Source of the DNA: Gammaproteobacteria bacterium
Lineage (GTDB): Bacteria; Pseudomonadota; Gammaproteobacteria; Steroidobacterales; Steroidobacteraceae
Length of the DNA: 44,185 nucleotides
Direction: 5' to 3'
Assembly: GCA_025355645.1 (NCBI GenBank)
Contig: JANXZG010000130.1
Location: forward strand, 1-44,185
The notes below the pieces were generated by a model. It saw nothing but the letters and a program-made list of their open reading frames with translations, had not been told where the DNA came from and searched no databases. Position 1 is the stretch's first letter. Every line of letters begins with the position of its first letter. Shown in pieces: positions 33,586 to 41,328 of this stretch. A program made the translations under genes and the position numbers.

Positions 33586-35031
33586 GGCACTGCGCGCGAA
33601 CTCAAGAAAGTCATGGACCAGCCGCCGATCAAGCAGGAATATCGCAGAAGCAAAGACCAGCGCGCCGAGCGGCACAAGCACAGCCAGGCGCATAGCCGGC
33701 CCTAGGACGGCGGATAGTTGAGTGCGCATCTCCATTACCACTGCAGCCATCAGCAATGAGGCGAGCAGAGGCTTCAGGACTCCATCAAACTGCTCGAGCA
33801 TGCTGTAGCCGGTGGCGCGTCGGAGCACCCAGCACGATACCATCAGTAGAACGCACTCGCTGGCGACCCATATGCCAATGGCCCATGGCAACGAGGGCAT
33901 CCCTATCCACCAGGTGACGCCGAGCATGAACAGCAGTTCCGCTAGCAACCCGGCCAGAGGGCCTCGGGGCTTGCCCAGCGCGGTCAGAAGCGGTGTAAAG
34001 ACCAGCCTTGGCACCTGCAGCAGGACCAGAAAACCCAGGACTGTCACATAGGGCGCACTGGGCTGCCATCGATGCCCGAACAGGACATCGACGACCTCGG
34101 GCGCCACCACTGCCAGTCCGACAAAGCACGGATAAAGGGCAAGGCATGAGAATTTTGTGGAAGCCTGATAAGCCCTCTTGAGGCGCTGCGGCTCGAATTG
34201 GAGTCCTGCCAGCAATGGCAGTGCCACTTGTCCAACGGCCGTGGCTGCAATCGCCCAAAAAACGTCGACGATGCGGAAGCTCAAATTAAGGTAGCCCGCA
34301 AGCTCAACGCCGAGAAATGAGGGCGCAAGTATCGTAAACACCCTTCTTATCGACGATGACAGTAGAAGTCCACTCACGGAGAGCGCACCAAAACCAATCA
34401 TCTGTCTGAATTCGGTGTAGCGAAACTGCAGGCGGGGAGTCTTGTCAGCGGTTATCCAAAGCACCCACGATGCGATTCCGGCAATCAGAATTTGCTGAAG
34501 CACCAGGCTCCACAGGCCAGCCCCCATGAAGGCGGCCAGGATGCCAATGCCACCGCCCACCGCTCGTCCGACCAGCGAACGCAGCGCCAACGCGCGAAAG
34601 CCAAATTGCCGCCGTTGCCGGGCGACTAACGTTGCGCTAAGAGCGGTGCACGGGAAGACCAGTCCCATCCAGGTGAGCACTCGCTGGGCAATGGCCAGGT
34701 GCATCCACGCTGCAAACAGTGGCGCCATGGCCCAGCACCCCAGCGCCATAAGCAAACTCAGGGCCATCGTGGCTGTAAATGCCGTATTGAAATGCAACTC
34801 TGTTGCATCCGGCCGCTGCACCAGCGCATTGTGAAACAGCATGGTGACCAACACGCCAAGCAATTCTATCAGAGCGAGTGATGCAGAGAACAAGCCAAAA
34901 TCCGCAGCCGAGAGCAGCCGCATGTACACGATGAGTGAGATAAAGGAAATGACCGCCAGCCCGCCGTTCTCGACCATGCTCCAGAACAGCGACTTTGCAG
35001 TCGTGCTGCGACTGACGATTGGCATTGTCAT
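33550..35031 (-). CDS. Wzx-type polysaccharide flippase (oligosaccharide flippase family)
   Basis: This 493-aa integral membrane protein has 12-14 helices. The opening SRSTTAKSLFWSMVENGGLA and FISLIVYMRLLSAADFGLFS is typical of the WzxC/Polysacc_synt_C branch. A central QFRYTEFRQMIGFGALSVSG and the family pattern GYLNLSFRIVDVFWAI also fit. It should flip undecaprenyl-linked repeat units to the periplasm before Wzy polymerisation. It lies 20 bases downstream of the fused glycosyltransferase on the same strand, so they form a two-gene unit. No strong ribosome binding site is visible. Its end runs 36 bases into the convergent pyruvyltransferase gene. Confidence 0.9.
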   Translation of the reverse strand: MTMPIVSRSTTAKSLFWSMVENGGLAVISFISLIVYMRLLSAADFGLFSASLALIELLGVLVTMLFHNALVQRPDATELHFNTAFTATMALSLLMALGCWAMAPLFAAWMHLAIAQRVLTWMGLVFPCTALSATLVARQRRQFGFRALALRSLVGRAVGGGIGILAAFMGAGLWSLVLQQILIAGIASWVLWITADKTPRLQFRYTEFRQMIGFGALSVSGLLLSSSIRRVFTILAPSFLGVELAGYLNLSFRIVDVFWAIAATAVGQVALPLLAGLQFEPQRLKRAYQASTKFSCLALYPCFVGLAVVAPEVVDVLFGHRWQPSAPYVTVLGFLVLLQVPRLVFTPLLTALGKPRGPLAGLLAELLFMLGVTWWIGMPSLPWAIGIWVASECVLLMVSCWVLRRATGYSMLEQFDGVLKPLLASLLMAAVVMEMRTQLSAVLGPAMRLAVLVPLGALVFASAIFLLDRRLVHDFLEFARSALGSRRNGPKTP

Positions 35032-35051
35032 GCGCGCGGGCAGAGCGCGCT

Positions 35052-36830
35052 TCAGTGCGAGTCGCTGGCTGCGCGACTTCCCCAGAAATGGTGTCGCACA
35101 TCGGCGTCCAACAGGCGCAGCCGCGCGAGCCTCTCCAAAACCTTAAGCGGATTTTTGAGCAATTCGCGGTTCAAGAGTATCTGCTTTATCAAGCCGCGGG
35201 ACTTGCTGTGAGCGCCCGCATGGCCGACGCGATAGATTGCACCTACAAACGGCAGCGGCTGCAGAGGATTGCCACGCTCTTCCAGATATTCGCGTATGAA
35301 GACATGGCTGCCGAATATCCTTCGCAGGTAGTACTGATCGGCTGCTGCGAGGCTTGCGGGCAACTGATAAAGGTCCGCGCGGATGATGTGCGAAGTTCCG
35401 CAATATTTGGAAAAGTCGGCGTATTTATAAATCAGCCTGCCTCCGTCGCGCCAAATGTAGCCACTGTGCACATACCAGCCGCTCTCCCCCAGGCGAGCTG
35501 CTACAAAGCTCGTCAGGCGGCGACTGACGAAGTCATCGTCGTCGACGACCATTACGTACCCGTCTCTATCGGCTTCCAGAATGCCGGCGAGCACGCGACG
35601 CCCTTTGTCCAGGCGAACACTGTCGCGGAATGAATCGAGGTCGCGATCCCCCTGCTCGAACATGGGATTGGGCGGGAAATTGACACGCTTTACACTAAAA
35701 TTGCCCGGCACAGGCGGCAAATCCGCGCCTTCATTGGCCACGATGATGGCGCGCCAGCGATTATCGTCCTGACCGGCAATCGACCGGATGGTGTCCGAAA
35801 GCCTGCGCTTGAGCGCCGGCCAATCAGGGGAGTTCTGCGGATGGCGCAGCGGAATGACGAAAGTCAGCACATTCGCGGGCGCGCCGGCAGATGCTGCCCC
35901 TGCATCGGCGCGCGACCCCACATACGACAAATGCGCCCGGCGCACTAGCTCCGCCATCGCGGCTGCATGAAGCAGCGGGCGTAACGTATTGCGATAAACG
36001 GCAAAAATAGAAAATGCCAAAATCGCGATCCAGCGGGGCCAGCGCATGCCGAGGCGCCGCGCGTACCGCTCATAGTACTTCGCATAGAAATAGCGGGTGT
36101 AATGGATTGACCAATAAATTCGACGCAACCGATCGGTACGTTGCCCGCCTGTGCGCACCTGCGACAGCGGCAAATGAAAGCTGTGGCAGTCGTTGGTGAC
36201 ATGGATATCGAACCCATTCACGAACAGACTCATCTGGTAGTCGGTCTCCTCGCGATAACCATTGCCTCTCGCGTAGCGAGGATCGAATGGGTACCTGAGC
36301 AGCAAGCTCTTGGTCGTGAGGATAATCGCGTTGGTGATCGGAATTGCCCGATCACCCGAGAATTTGGCGCCGTTCACGCCCTCGCAAATCAGCGGATGGA
36401 AAGGCTTGACGTTACGCCAGCCAATGCCGAATCGGCGCAGTGCCTGAGATTGCGTCTCACCAGGCAGCAGGTAAATGCGCCGTCCGGATATGGCGCCCAA
36501 TTTTTTTGCCTGAAGCTTTTCTTGCAAAATGCGTGCATATCCAGCCTCGAGGTACTCATCGTCATCGCAAAAGAGAATGACGTCGTTCGTACTCGCGGCA
36601 ACTCCGATATTGCGCGATTGGGAGGCGCCGAGCCGGGTTTCGTTGCGCAATATCCGCAGCTTTTTTTGGGGAAAAGACCGGGCTATTTCGGCCAGGACCG
36701 CGGGCGTGCCGTCATCGCCCGCATCGCTGACGAAGATCAGCTCGTCGACACACTCCTGCGCAAAGTAGCTGGGCGTCACGAGCCGCAGGGTATGCGCACG
36801 GTTGCGCGTCGGGACAATCAGCGTGATCAT
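35052..36830 (-). CDS. Two-domain glycosyltransferase (GT2 fused to a second GT-A domain)
   Basis: This 592-aa protein contains two nucleotide-sugar transferase domains. The N-terminal GT2 domain (about 1-260) has LIVPTRNRAHTLRLV, a DAGDDGT loop and CDDDEYLE (Asp 89-91), plus YREETDYQMSLF as catalytic acid region. After a hydrophobic/basic stretch (RWIAILAFSIFAVYRNTLRP), a second GT-A-like domain begins near 325 (LTFVIPLRHPQNSPDWPALK) with VVDDDDFVSRRL in the middle. Each has its own metal-binding acidic cluster, so the protein probably makes two glycosidic bonds. ATG 36830 is taken as start with a weak AGAAG site. The flippase follows. A divergent 227-bp gap separates it from the GH16 gene. 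Confidence 0.87.
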   Translation of the reverse strand: MITLIVPTRNRAHTLRLVTPSYFAQECVDELIFVSDAGDDGTPAVLAEIARSFPQKKLRILRNETRLGASQSRNIGVAASTNDVILFCDDDEYLEAGYARILQEKLQAKKLGAISGRRIYLLPGETQSQALRRFGIGWRNVKPFHPLICEGVNGAKFSGDRAIPITNAIILTTKSLLLRYPFDPRYARGNGYREETDYQMSLFVNGFDIHVTNDCHSFHLPLSQVRTGGQRTDRLRRIYWSIHYTRYFYAKYYERYARRLGMRWPRWIAILAFSIFAVYRNTLRPLLHAAAMAELVRRAHLSYVGSRADAGAASAGAPANVLTFVIPLRHPQNSPDWPALKRRLSDTIRSIAGQDDNRWRAIIVANEGADLPPVPGNFSVKRVNFPPNPMFEQGDRDLDSFRDSVRLDKGRRVLAGILEADRDGYVMVVDDDDFVSRRLTSFVAARLGESGWYVHSGYIWRDGGRLIYKYADFSKYCGTSHIIRADLYQLPASLAAADQYYLRRIFGSHVFIREYLEERGNPLQPLPFVGAIYRVGHAGAHSKSRGLIKQILLNRELLKNPLKVLERLARLRLLDADVRHHFWGSRAASDSH

Positions 36831-37057
36831 TTGGCGTTCTTCTGCATGGATTGCGCGTAGAACGGCATAAGTTAGTATCTCCCAACAACCGTATCGCGTC
36901 TAGGCTAGAGTTACGTCATGGGACATGCGCGCGACCCGACAAATTGCTGGTAAAACTGACGCTCGGCTGATGCAAGTAATTTGAACATTTGTGCTGTTTT
37001 GGGGACAAAATCATGAGAAATCCTTGTAGCGCCATTCCACGAGAGGGGTGAAATCCC

Positions 37058-38026
37058 ATGAATCGACGTAACTTTCTAGTTACCACGGCATTAAGCGGTG
37101 CCGCGGCTTTGCTGCTGCCGGATTCCGGCGAAAGGGCTTTCGCGCAAGGCGGCTCGGTCGTCATCGACGATAATTTCCGGGGGAAGGAAATTATCATGCC
37201 GAATGGCAGCAAAAAGCTCTATCCCGATGCCACTCGGTGGGCCTATACCTTCTGGCCCGGCACGAAGTGGCCGGACAGCTACGGCGACGGCACCAATTGG
37301 CTCGCCGCGAATGCCGAGTGCCAAACTTACGTCACCCCATTTATCGACAAGGTCAAGGGCGCTCAAGTTCCCATGGACCTGCGCTACGATCCATTTTCAA
37401 TCCAGTCGGACGGACTGCATATCAAGGCGTCGCTGCTGAGCCCGGCGCAACAATCCGCGTATCAGGTCAGTGGGCCGCGGCGATTTGGCTCTGGCATGTT
37501 GCTTTCCCGTACTACCTTCACGTTTGGGAGTATACGGGTGGCCGCCAGATTGCCGTCGGCGCGAGGCTCATGGCCCGGCCTCTGGTTGTTGCCCGAGTCG
37601 CACCAGTGGCCGCCGGAGATCGATATATTCGAAGCCATGCCTTGGGGTAAGCACCGAGAACAGATTCACTTCGGCGTGATGGTTCCAAAAGGGGGCACCG
37701 GAAATTTCAGCCAGTGGATTGATTTGGGCATCGATCCCTCCGCCGGCATTCACGAGTACGGGCTGGACTGGACCCCGGAAACTATGACGGGCTTGCTGGA
37801 CGGGAAAGTCTTATGGCAACACCCCACACCGTCCTCTGCTCAGCAGAACATGTATCTGATCATCAATCTGGCGATAGGCGGAAAATGGCCATTTAACGAG
37901 CTAAACGTACAGCCGGCTGATAGCGTTTCGCCAGAACGGCTATCCGCAGGTTCGGATCTCATCCAGGGCGACTATCCGGCTGACATGGTCATCAGATCGG
38001 TCAAGGTCACCTCATTAAAGAGCTAA
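37058..38026 (+). CDS. Tat-exported family 16 glycoside hydrolase
   Basis: The protein (322 aa) begins MNRRNFLVTTALSGAAALLL, a twin-arginine signal, with likely cleavage at AFA-QG. The mature part is a GH16 jelly-roll: TFGSIRVAARLPSARGSWPG, the catalytic signature PEIDIFEAM (nucleophile Glu187, Asp189, acid/base Glu192), and YGLDWTPETMTGLLDGK. GH16 enzymes cut beta-1,3 or beta-1,4 glucans and galactans. In an EPS locus this is most likely the endoglycanase that trims or releases the locus's own polymer. Tat export implies folding before transport. The ATG follows a GAGGGG site. It is the first gene of the second rightward operon; MBOAT follows 17 bases later. Confidence 0.9.
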   Translation: MNRRNFLVTTALSGAAALLLPDSGERAFAQGGSVVIDDNFRGKEIIMPNGSKKLYPDATRWAYTFWPGTKWPDSYGDGTNWLAANAECQTYVTPFIDKVKGAQVPMDLRYDPFSIQSDGLHIKASLLSPAQQSAYQVSGPRRFGSGMLLSRTTFTFGSIRVAARLPSARGSWPGLWLLPESHQWPPEIDIFEAMPWGKHREQIHFGVMVPKGGTGNFSQWIDLGIDPSAGIHEYGLDWTPETMTGLLDGKVLWQHPTPSSAQQNMYLIINLAIGGKWPFNELNVQPADSVSPERLSAGSDLIQGDYPADMVIRSVKVTSLKS

Positions 38027-38043
38027 GCGCACTCAGCAACGGC

Positions 38044-39489
38044 ATGGATTTCACTTCGTCTCTTTATCTCGGGTTTGTAACCGCAACCGTACTGGCGTTC
38101 AACGCGTGGCGCGCGCCTCTGCTCCGGCAATTCGTGTTGTTAGCGGCGAACCTCGTATTCCTCGCCGGCTTCGTGCAGTCGGCCGAGCAGCTCGCTCCAT
38201 TGCTGGGGTTTCTTGTCCTGGGCTATGCCGCCACACGCTGGGTAGCGCGCTGGCACAGACGGGGTGTCCTTGAAGGGACTGTCTTGCTGATAATTGTGGT
38301 GTTCGCGGTGCTCAAGCGATATACATTTTTGCCGCTCCGGATGGACCTGCCTTTTCTGTACCTGCAAGTCGGGCTTTCCTACATTCTGTTCCGCATCCTC
38401 CAGATGGTAATCGACAGTGCGGGGGGCGAGGATGAGGCGCGTCTGGCTCCGCTCGATTTCGTAAATTTCACCTGCAATTTTCTGTGTTTCGTGTCGGGGC
38501 CGATTCAACGCTCCAATGAATACCTGATGAACCGCGTGCAGCTCGACCGGGGTGTCGATGAAGCCGTTGCCTTCTCGGCGATGCACCGGGTAATCAAGGG
38601 TTACGTAAAGCTCGCCGTGGTCTCGGCGGTGTTCAACTACCTGTTTGCGAATCTATCGGTGCCCGTGCTCGCGGAGTCGACGGCAATGGCCGGGTGGCGA
38701 TATACGGCGCAGTATGCAGCGAGCGCCGTCACCTATACTTTTTATTTGTACTACAACTTTTCGGGGTACATGGACATTGTTATCGGCATCGGCTGGCTGC
38801 TGGGACAGAAACTGCCGGAGAATTTCAACCGGCCGTTTTCAGCGCATAACATTTTTGAATTCTGGTCCCGCTGGCACATGACGCTCTCGGACTGGTTCAA
38901 AACCTACTTGTTCAATCCGCTGATGAGGTTCCTCGCCGATCGCGTGGCGGCGCCTATTTGGCTACCCTATTTGGGGGTAATCGCGTTCTTTGTGACATTC
39001 TTCGTGATGGGTGTGTGGCACGGCTCTACCAGCGTGTTCGTGATCTATGGACTGGTCATGGGCGCGGGCGCAAGCCTGAATAAGCTCTGGCAGGTCTTCA
39101 TGACCGCGCGTCTCGGCAGGAAGAAATACAAGGCTTTGGCGGAATCATTCGCATACGCAACCCTTGCTCGCGGCCTGATGTTTGCTTTTTTTGCCCTGGC
39201 GGTTACCGGTCTTTGGGTCAACATGGATCAGCTGTCGCTATTGGCACGACGGCTGGGCATCAGCGGGTTGATGTTTGCATTCGTTGGCACGGCGCTCTGC
39301 GCTGCGGTTATCGGCCCCGCGGTGGACCATGCCGCCCGCTTGCTGGTGCGCCTGGCGCCGCGACTCGGCCGGCCCGGTCTCTCCGGGCTGTTTGCCCAAA
39401 ATATCGTTCTCGCCAGCGAGGTTTGCCTGATTTTCGCCGTAGGATCGTTCTTCCACAAAGCCCCGGAATTTGTCTACAAGGCATTCTAG
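38044..39489 (+). CDS. MBOAT-family O-acyltransferase (AlgI-like)
   Basis: This 481-aa membrane protein has about 10-12 helices and both MBOAT signatures: FWSRWHMTLSDWFKTYLFNP (His278) and VMGVWHGSTS with the catalytic histidine at 326. The central YYNFSGYMDIVIGIGWLLG segment is also typical of AlgI/DltB. Such proteins carry an acyl group across the inner membrane and give it to an extracytoplasmic acceptor, often with an SGNH-type partner. Here the partner is encoded immediately downstream with no gap (TAGATG). It is placed 17 bases after the GH16 gene, so EPS is the probable acceptor. Confidence 0.92.
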   Translation: MDFTSSLYLGFVTATVLAFNAWRAPLLRQFVLLAANLVFLAGFVQSAEQLAPLLGFLVLGYAATRWVARWHRRGVLEGTVLLIIVVFAVLKRYTFLPLRMDLPFLYLQVGLSYILFRILQMVIDSAGGEDEARLAPLDFVNFTCNFLCFVSGPIQRSNEYLMNRVQLDRGVDEAVAFSAMHRVIKGYVKLAVVSAVFNYLFANLSVPVLAESTAMAGWRYTAQYAASAVTYTFYLYYNFSGYMDIVIGIGWLLGQKLPENFNRPFSAHNIFEFWSRWHMTLSDWFKTYLFNPLMRFLADRVAAPIWLPYLGVIAFFVTFFVMGVWHGSTSVFVIYGLVMGAGASLNKLWQVFMTARLGRKKYKALAESFAYATLARGLMFAFFALAVTGLWVNMDQLSLLARRLGISGLMFAFVGTALCAAVIGPAVDHAARLLVRLAPRLGRPGLSGLFAQNIVLASEVCLIFAVGSFFHKAPEFVYKAF

Positions 39490-40602
39490 ATGCGCGCGAT
39501 CCTGAAACAGGGCCTGTTTTTGCTGATCGCGTTGGCGGGGATTTACGCCGTGTTGCTGGCCGCATCCCATTTATTCGTGGGGGCGGCATATCGCGAAGGC
39601 GGGCTGGATTCGAGCCTTGCTGCCAACACGATCTTTATGACGGATCCGAAGTACGTGTTCTTGAATCGTGCTGCGCTTAAACCTGGTATGCCCCGCATTG
39701 TCTTCGTCGGCGCTTCGAACACGGCGGTCGGATTCAAGCAGCGCGAGGTGCAAGCGCTCCTTCCGGATGCCGAGGTCGATAACCTGGCGGTGGGCGGCTC
39801 GAATATGACGCAAATCGCCCAGATCGTTGATCTCGTGCAGGAATTGCAAAGTGCGGCGGCGCGGCGCCGCACCACGTTCGTCATCGGCATGTGGTACGGC
39901 ACGTTTGTACAAGACAGATTTCGATGGAATACGCCGGATCGGCGCGCCGGCGACACCGATATCGATATTGAGCGCTATCGCTACGGCTTTTACCGGCGCA
40001 CCGAGCATGGGCCCCAACAGGTTCTTCCCGCCGCGGATTTGCCGTTGGGCGTGGCGCTGATTCATCCCTACCTGGTGTTCGATCAACTATCGCGACGCGC
40101 GAGCCAGGCACTGCGCGAGCGTCTGTTCGGCCGGGCGGCGTCCCGTACCGATGCCGAACGCGACTCCAGCGTCGTATCCGCTAAGGAAAAGGAGACCGCG
40201 CTGAGATATTGGCGCGAGCAAATGCATAGCGACGGAGCGATCGCCGGGGAGCAGTTTTTGGTCCTGAGCAATATGATTGACAGGATACTTTCACAGGGAA
40301 GCAAAGTGGTCCTCGTCGACTTGCCTATCCCGCACTGGCACGCGCAGCGCTCCCCCTTCTACCAAGAATACCTAGGGCACCGGAAAGTGCTTCTTTCTGA
40401 GCTGGCGGGAAGGGACGGATTTGCGTACCTGGAAATGATGGACCTTAGCGACGACTTGGAATTTTCGGATGAAGTGCACCCCAAGCCGCGCGTAACCCGA
40501 CAGTGGGCGGCGCGTGTCGCCGCGCTTATTACCACGGTCGGCGACATTCCCCCCGAATCGAGAATCTCGACGGGCGGTACGCTTATTGCAGGTCAGCCAT
40601 GA
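39490..40602 (+). CDS. SGNH-like periplasmic partner of the MBOAT protein
   Basis: This 370-aa protein has one N-terminal membrane helix (GLFLLIALAGIYAVLLAASH). The rest is likely periplasmic and SGNH-like: block I IVFVGASNTAVGF with the candidate nucleophile Ser76, DNLAVGGSNMTQIAQIV as block II, and the block V pair Asp327-x-x-His330 in SDEVHPKPRVT. This resembles AlgJ/AlgX/DltD-type proteins that work with an MBOAT to place or remove acyl groups on a polymer. It follows the MBOAT stop directly and overlaps the VOC gene by 4 bases (ATGA). I cannot tell transferase from esterase. Confidence 0.8.
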   Translation: MRAILKQGLFLLIALAGIYAVLLAASHLFVGAAYREGGLDSSLAANTIFMTDPKYVFLNRAALKPGMPRIVFVGASNTAVGFKQREVQALLPDAEVDNLAVGGSNMTQIAQIVDLVQELQSAAARRRTTFVIGMWYGTFVQDRFRWNTPDRRAGDTDIDIERYRYGFYRRTEHGPQQVLPAADLPLGVALIHPYLVFDQLSRRASQALRERLFGRAASRTDAERDSSVVSAKEKETALRYWREQMHSDGAIAGEQFLVLSNMIDRILSQGSKVVLVDLPIPHWHAQRSPFYQEYLGHRKVLLSELAGRDGFAYLEMMDLSDDLEFSDEVHPKPRVTRQWAARVAALITTVGDIPPESRISTGGTLIAGQP

Positions 40603-41030
40603 ATCGGTATGGCCTCGAATTTCACCATTTTGGCCTGGCAGTTAAGTCTCCCGAGGCGGCCTTCCGCTATCTCGGTGATCTCGGATACCGCGCCGGCCGC
40701 ACTTGCTACGATCCATTGCAAAAGGTCAACCTGGCAATGCGCCACCATGAGCGCATGCCCGATGTGGAAGTAATATGGCCCGGCGCCGAACCCTCGCCGA
40801 TAGACCGCATCCTGAAGCAGAATGACAGCTTGATCTATCACATTTGCTACACGTCGGAAAACGTCGAAAGTTCGCTGGCGGCACTCGAACAGGCAGGTAT
40901 GGAATTATTGCCTCTTGGGTTGCCGCAGCCTGCGGTCCTTTTCGACGGCATCGAAGTGTCGTTCCACAGGATCACGGGGGTCGGCGTGATCGAAATCATC
41001 GCAGGCGTCCCTGCCAGAACGGCTACCTAG
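40599..41030 (+). CDS. VOC-fold protein (glyoxalase / methylmalonyl-CoA epimerase-like)
   Basis: This 143-aa protein has a two-module VOC fold. Candidate metal ligands are in place: His in LEFHHFGLAVKSPEAAF, His in SLIYHICYTSENVESSLAAL, and Glu in VGVIEIIAG. Size and motif order resemble methylmalonyl-CoA epimerase. VOC enzymes bind a metal and act on small carboxylate or thioester substrates, often shifting a proton alpha to a carbonyl. Being between an SGNH-like gene and an ACP, it may modify the acyl group on the ACP, for example by epimerisation; this is inference. The start ATG 40599 overlaps the previous stop. Confidence 0.82.
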   Translation: MNRYGLEFHHFGLAVKSPEAAFRYLGDLGYRAGRTCYDPLQKVNLAMRHHERMPDVEVIWPGAEPSPIDRILKQNDSLIYHICYTSENVESSLAALEQAGMELLPLGLPQPAVLFDGIEVSFHRITGVGVIEIIAGVPARTAT

Positions 41031-41059
41031 CGAGTATTCATGGAGCTAACGGAGAAAAT

Positions 41060-41314
41060 ATGGAAGATCCAATCCTCACTCGTCTGACCCCTATTTTTCG
41101 CGAGGTGTTTGACGACGACGCGCTGGTCTTGAAGCCTGAGATGACGGCCAGCGACGTCGATGGTTGGGACAGCCTTGCGCATATACGCTTGATTCTGTCG
41201 GTGCAAAAAGCATTTGGCGTCAAGTTCTCGGCAGTGGAAATGAGCCGCTTAAAAAACGTCGCCGATCTGGTGGCGCTCACGAAGCATAAGCAAACCGGCG
41301 GGGCCGTGCCTTAA
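41060..41314 (+). CDS. Acyl carrier protein
   Basis: This 84-aa acidic protein has the ACP four-helix pattern and the 4'-phosphopantetheine site in VDGWDSLAHIRLILSVQ, with the attachment serine at residue 38. The sequence after it (FGVKFSAVEMSRLKNVADLV) is the usual helix III-IV. GGAG lies 5 bases before ATG 41060. The FkbH-like gene begins 14 bases after its stop. In other loci such a stand-alone ACP accepts the acyl group that the FkbH partner loads. No phosphopantetheinyl transferase is in the window, so a general one must serve it. Confidence 0.92.
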   Translation: MEDPILTRLTPIFREVFDDDALVLKPEMTASDVDGWDSLAHIRLILSVQKAFGVKFSAVEMSRLKNVADLVALTKHKQTGGAVP

Positions 41315-41328
41315 CGCACGGCGTCGAC

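Noticed and set aside
36141..36860. Long open frame (239 codons) on the plus strand opposite the fused glycosyltransferase
   Set aside because: It is antisense to a gene with clear motifs and its translation shows no family features; GC-rich DNA often gives such shadows.
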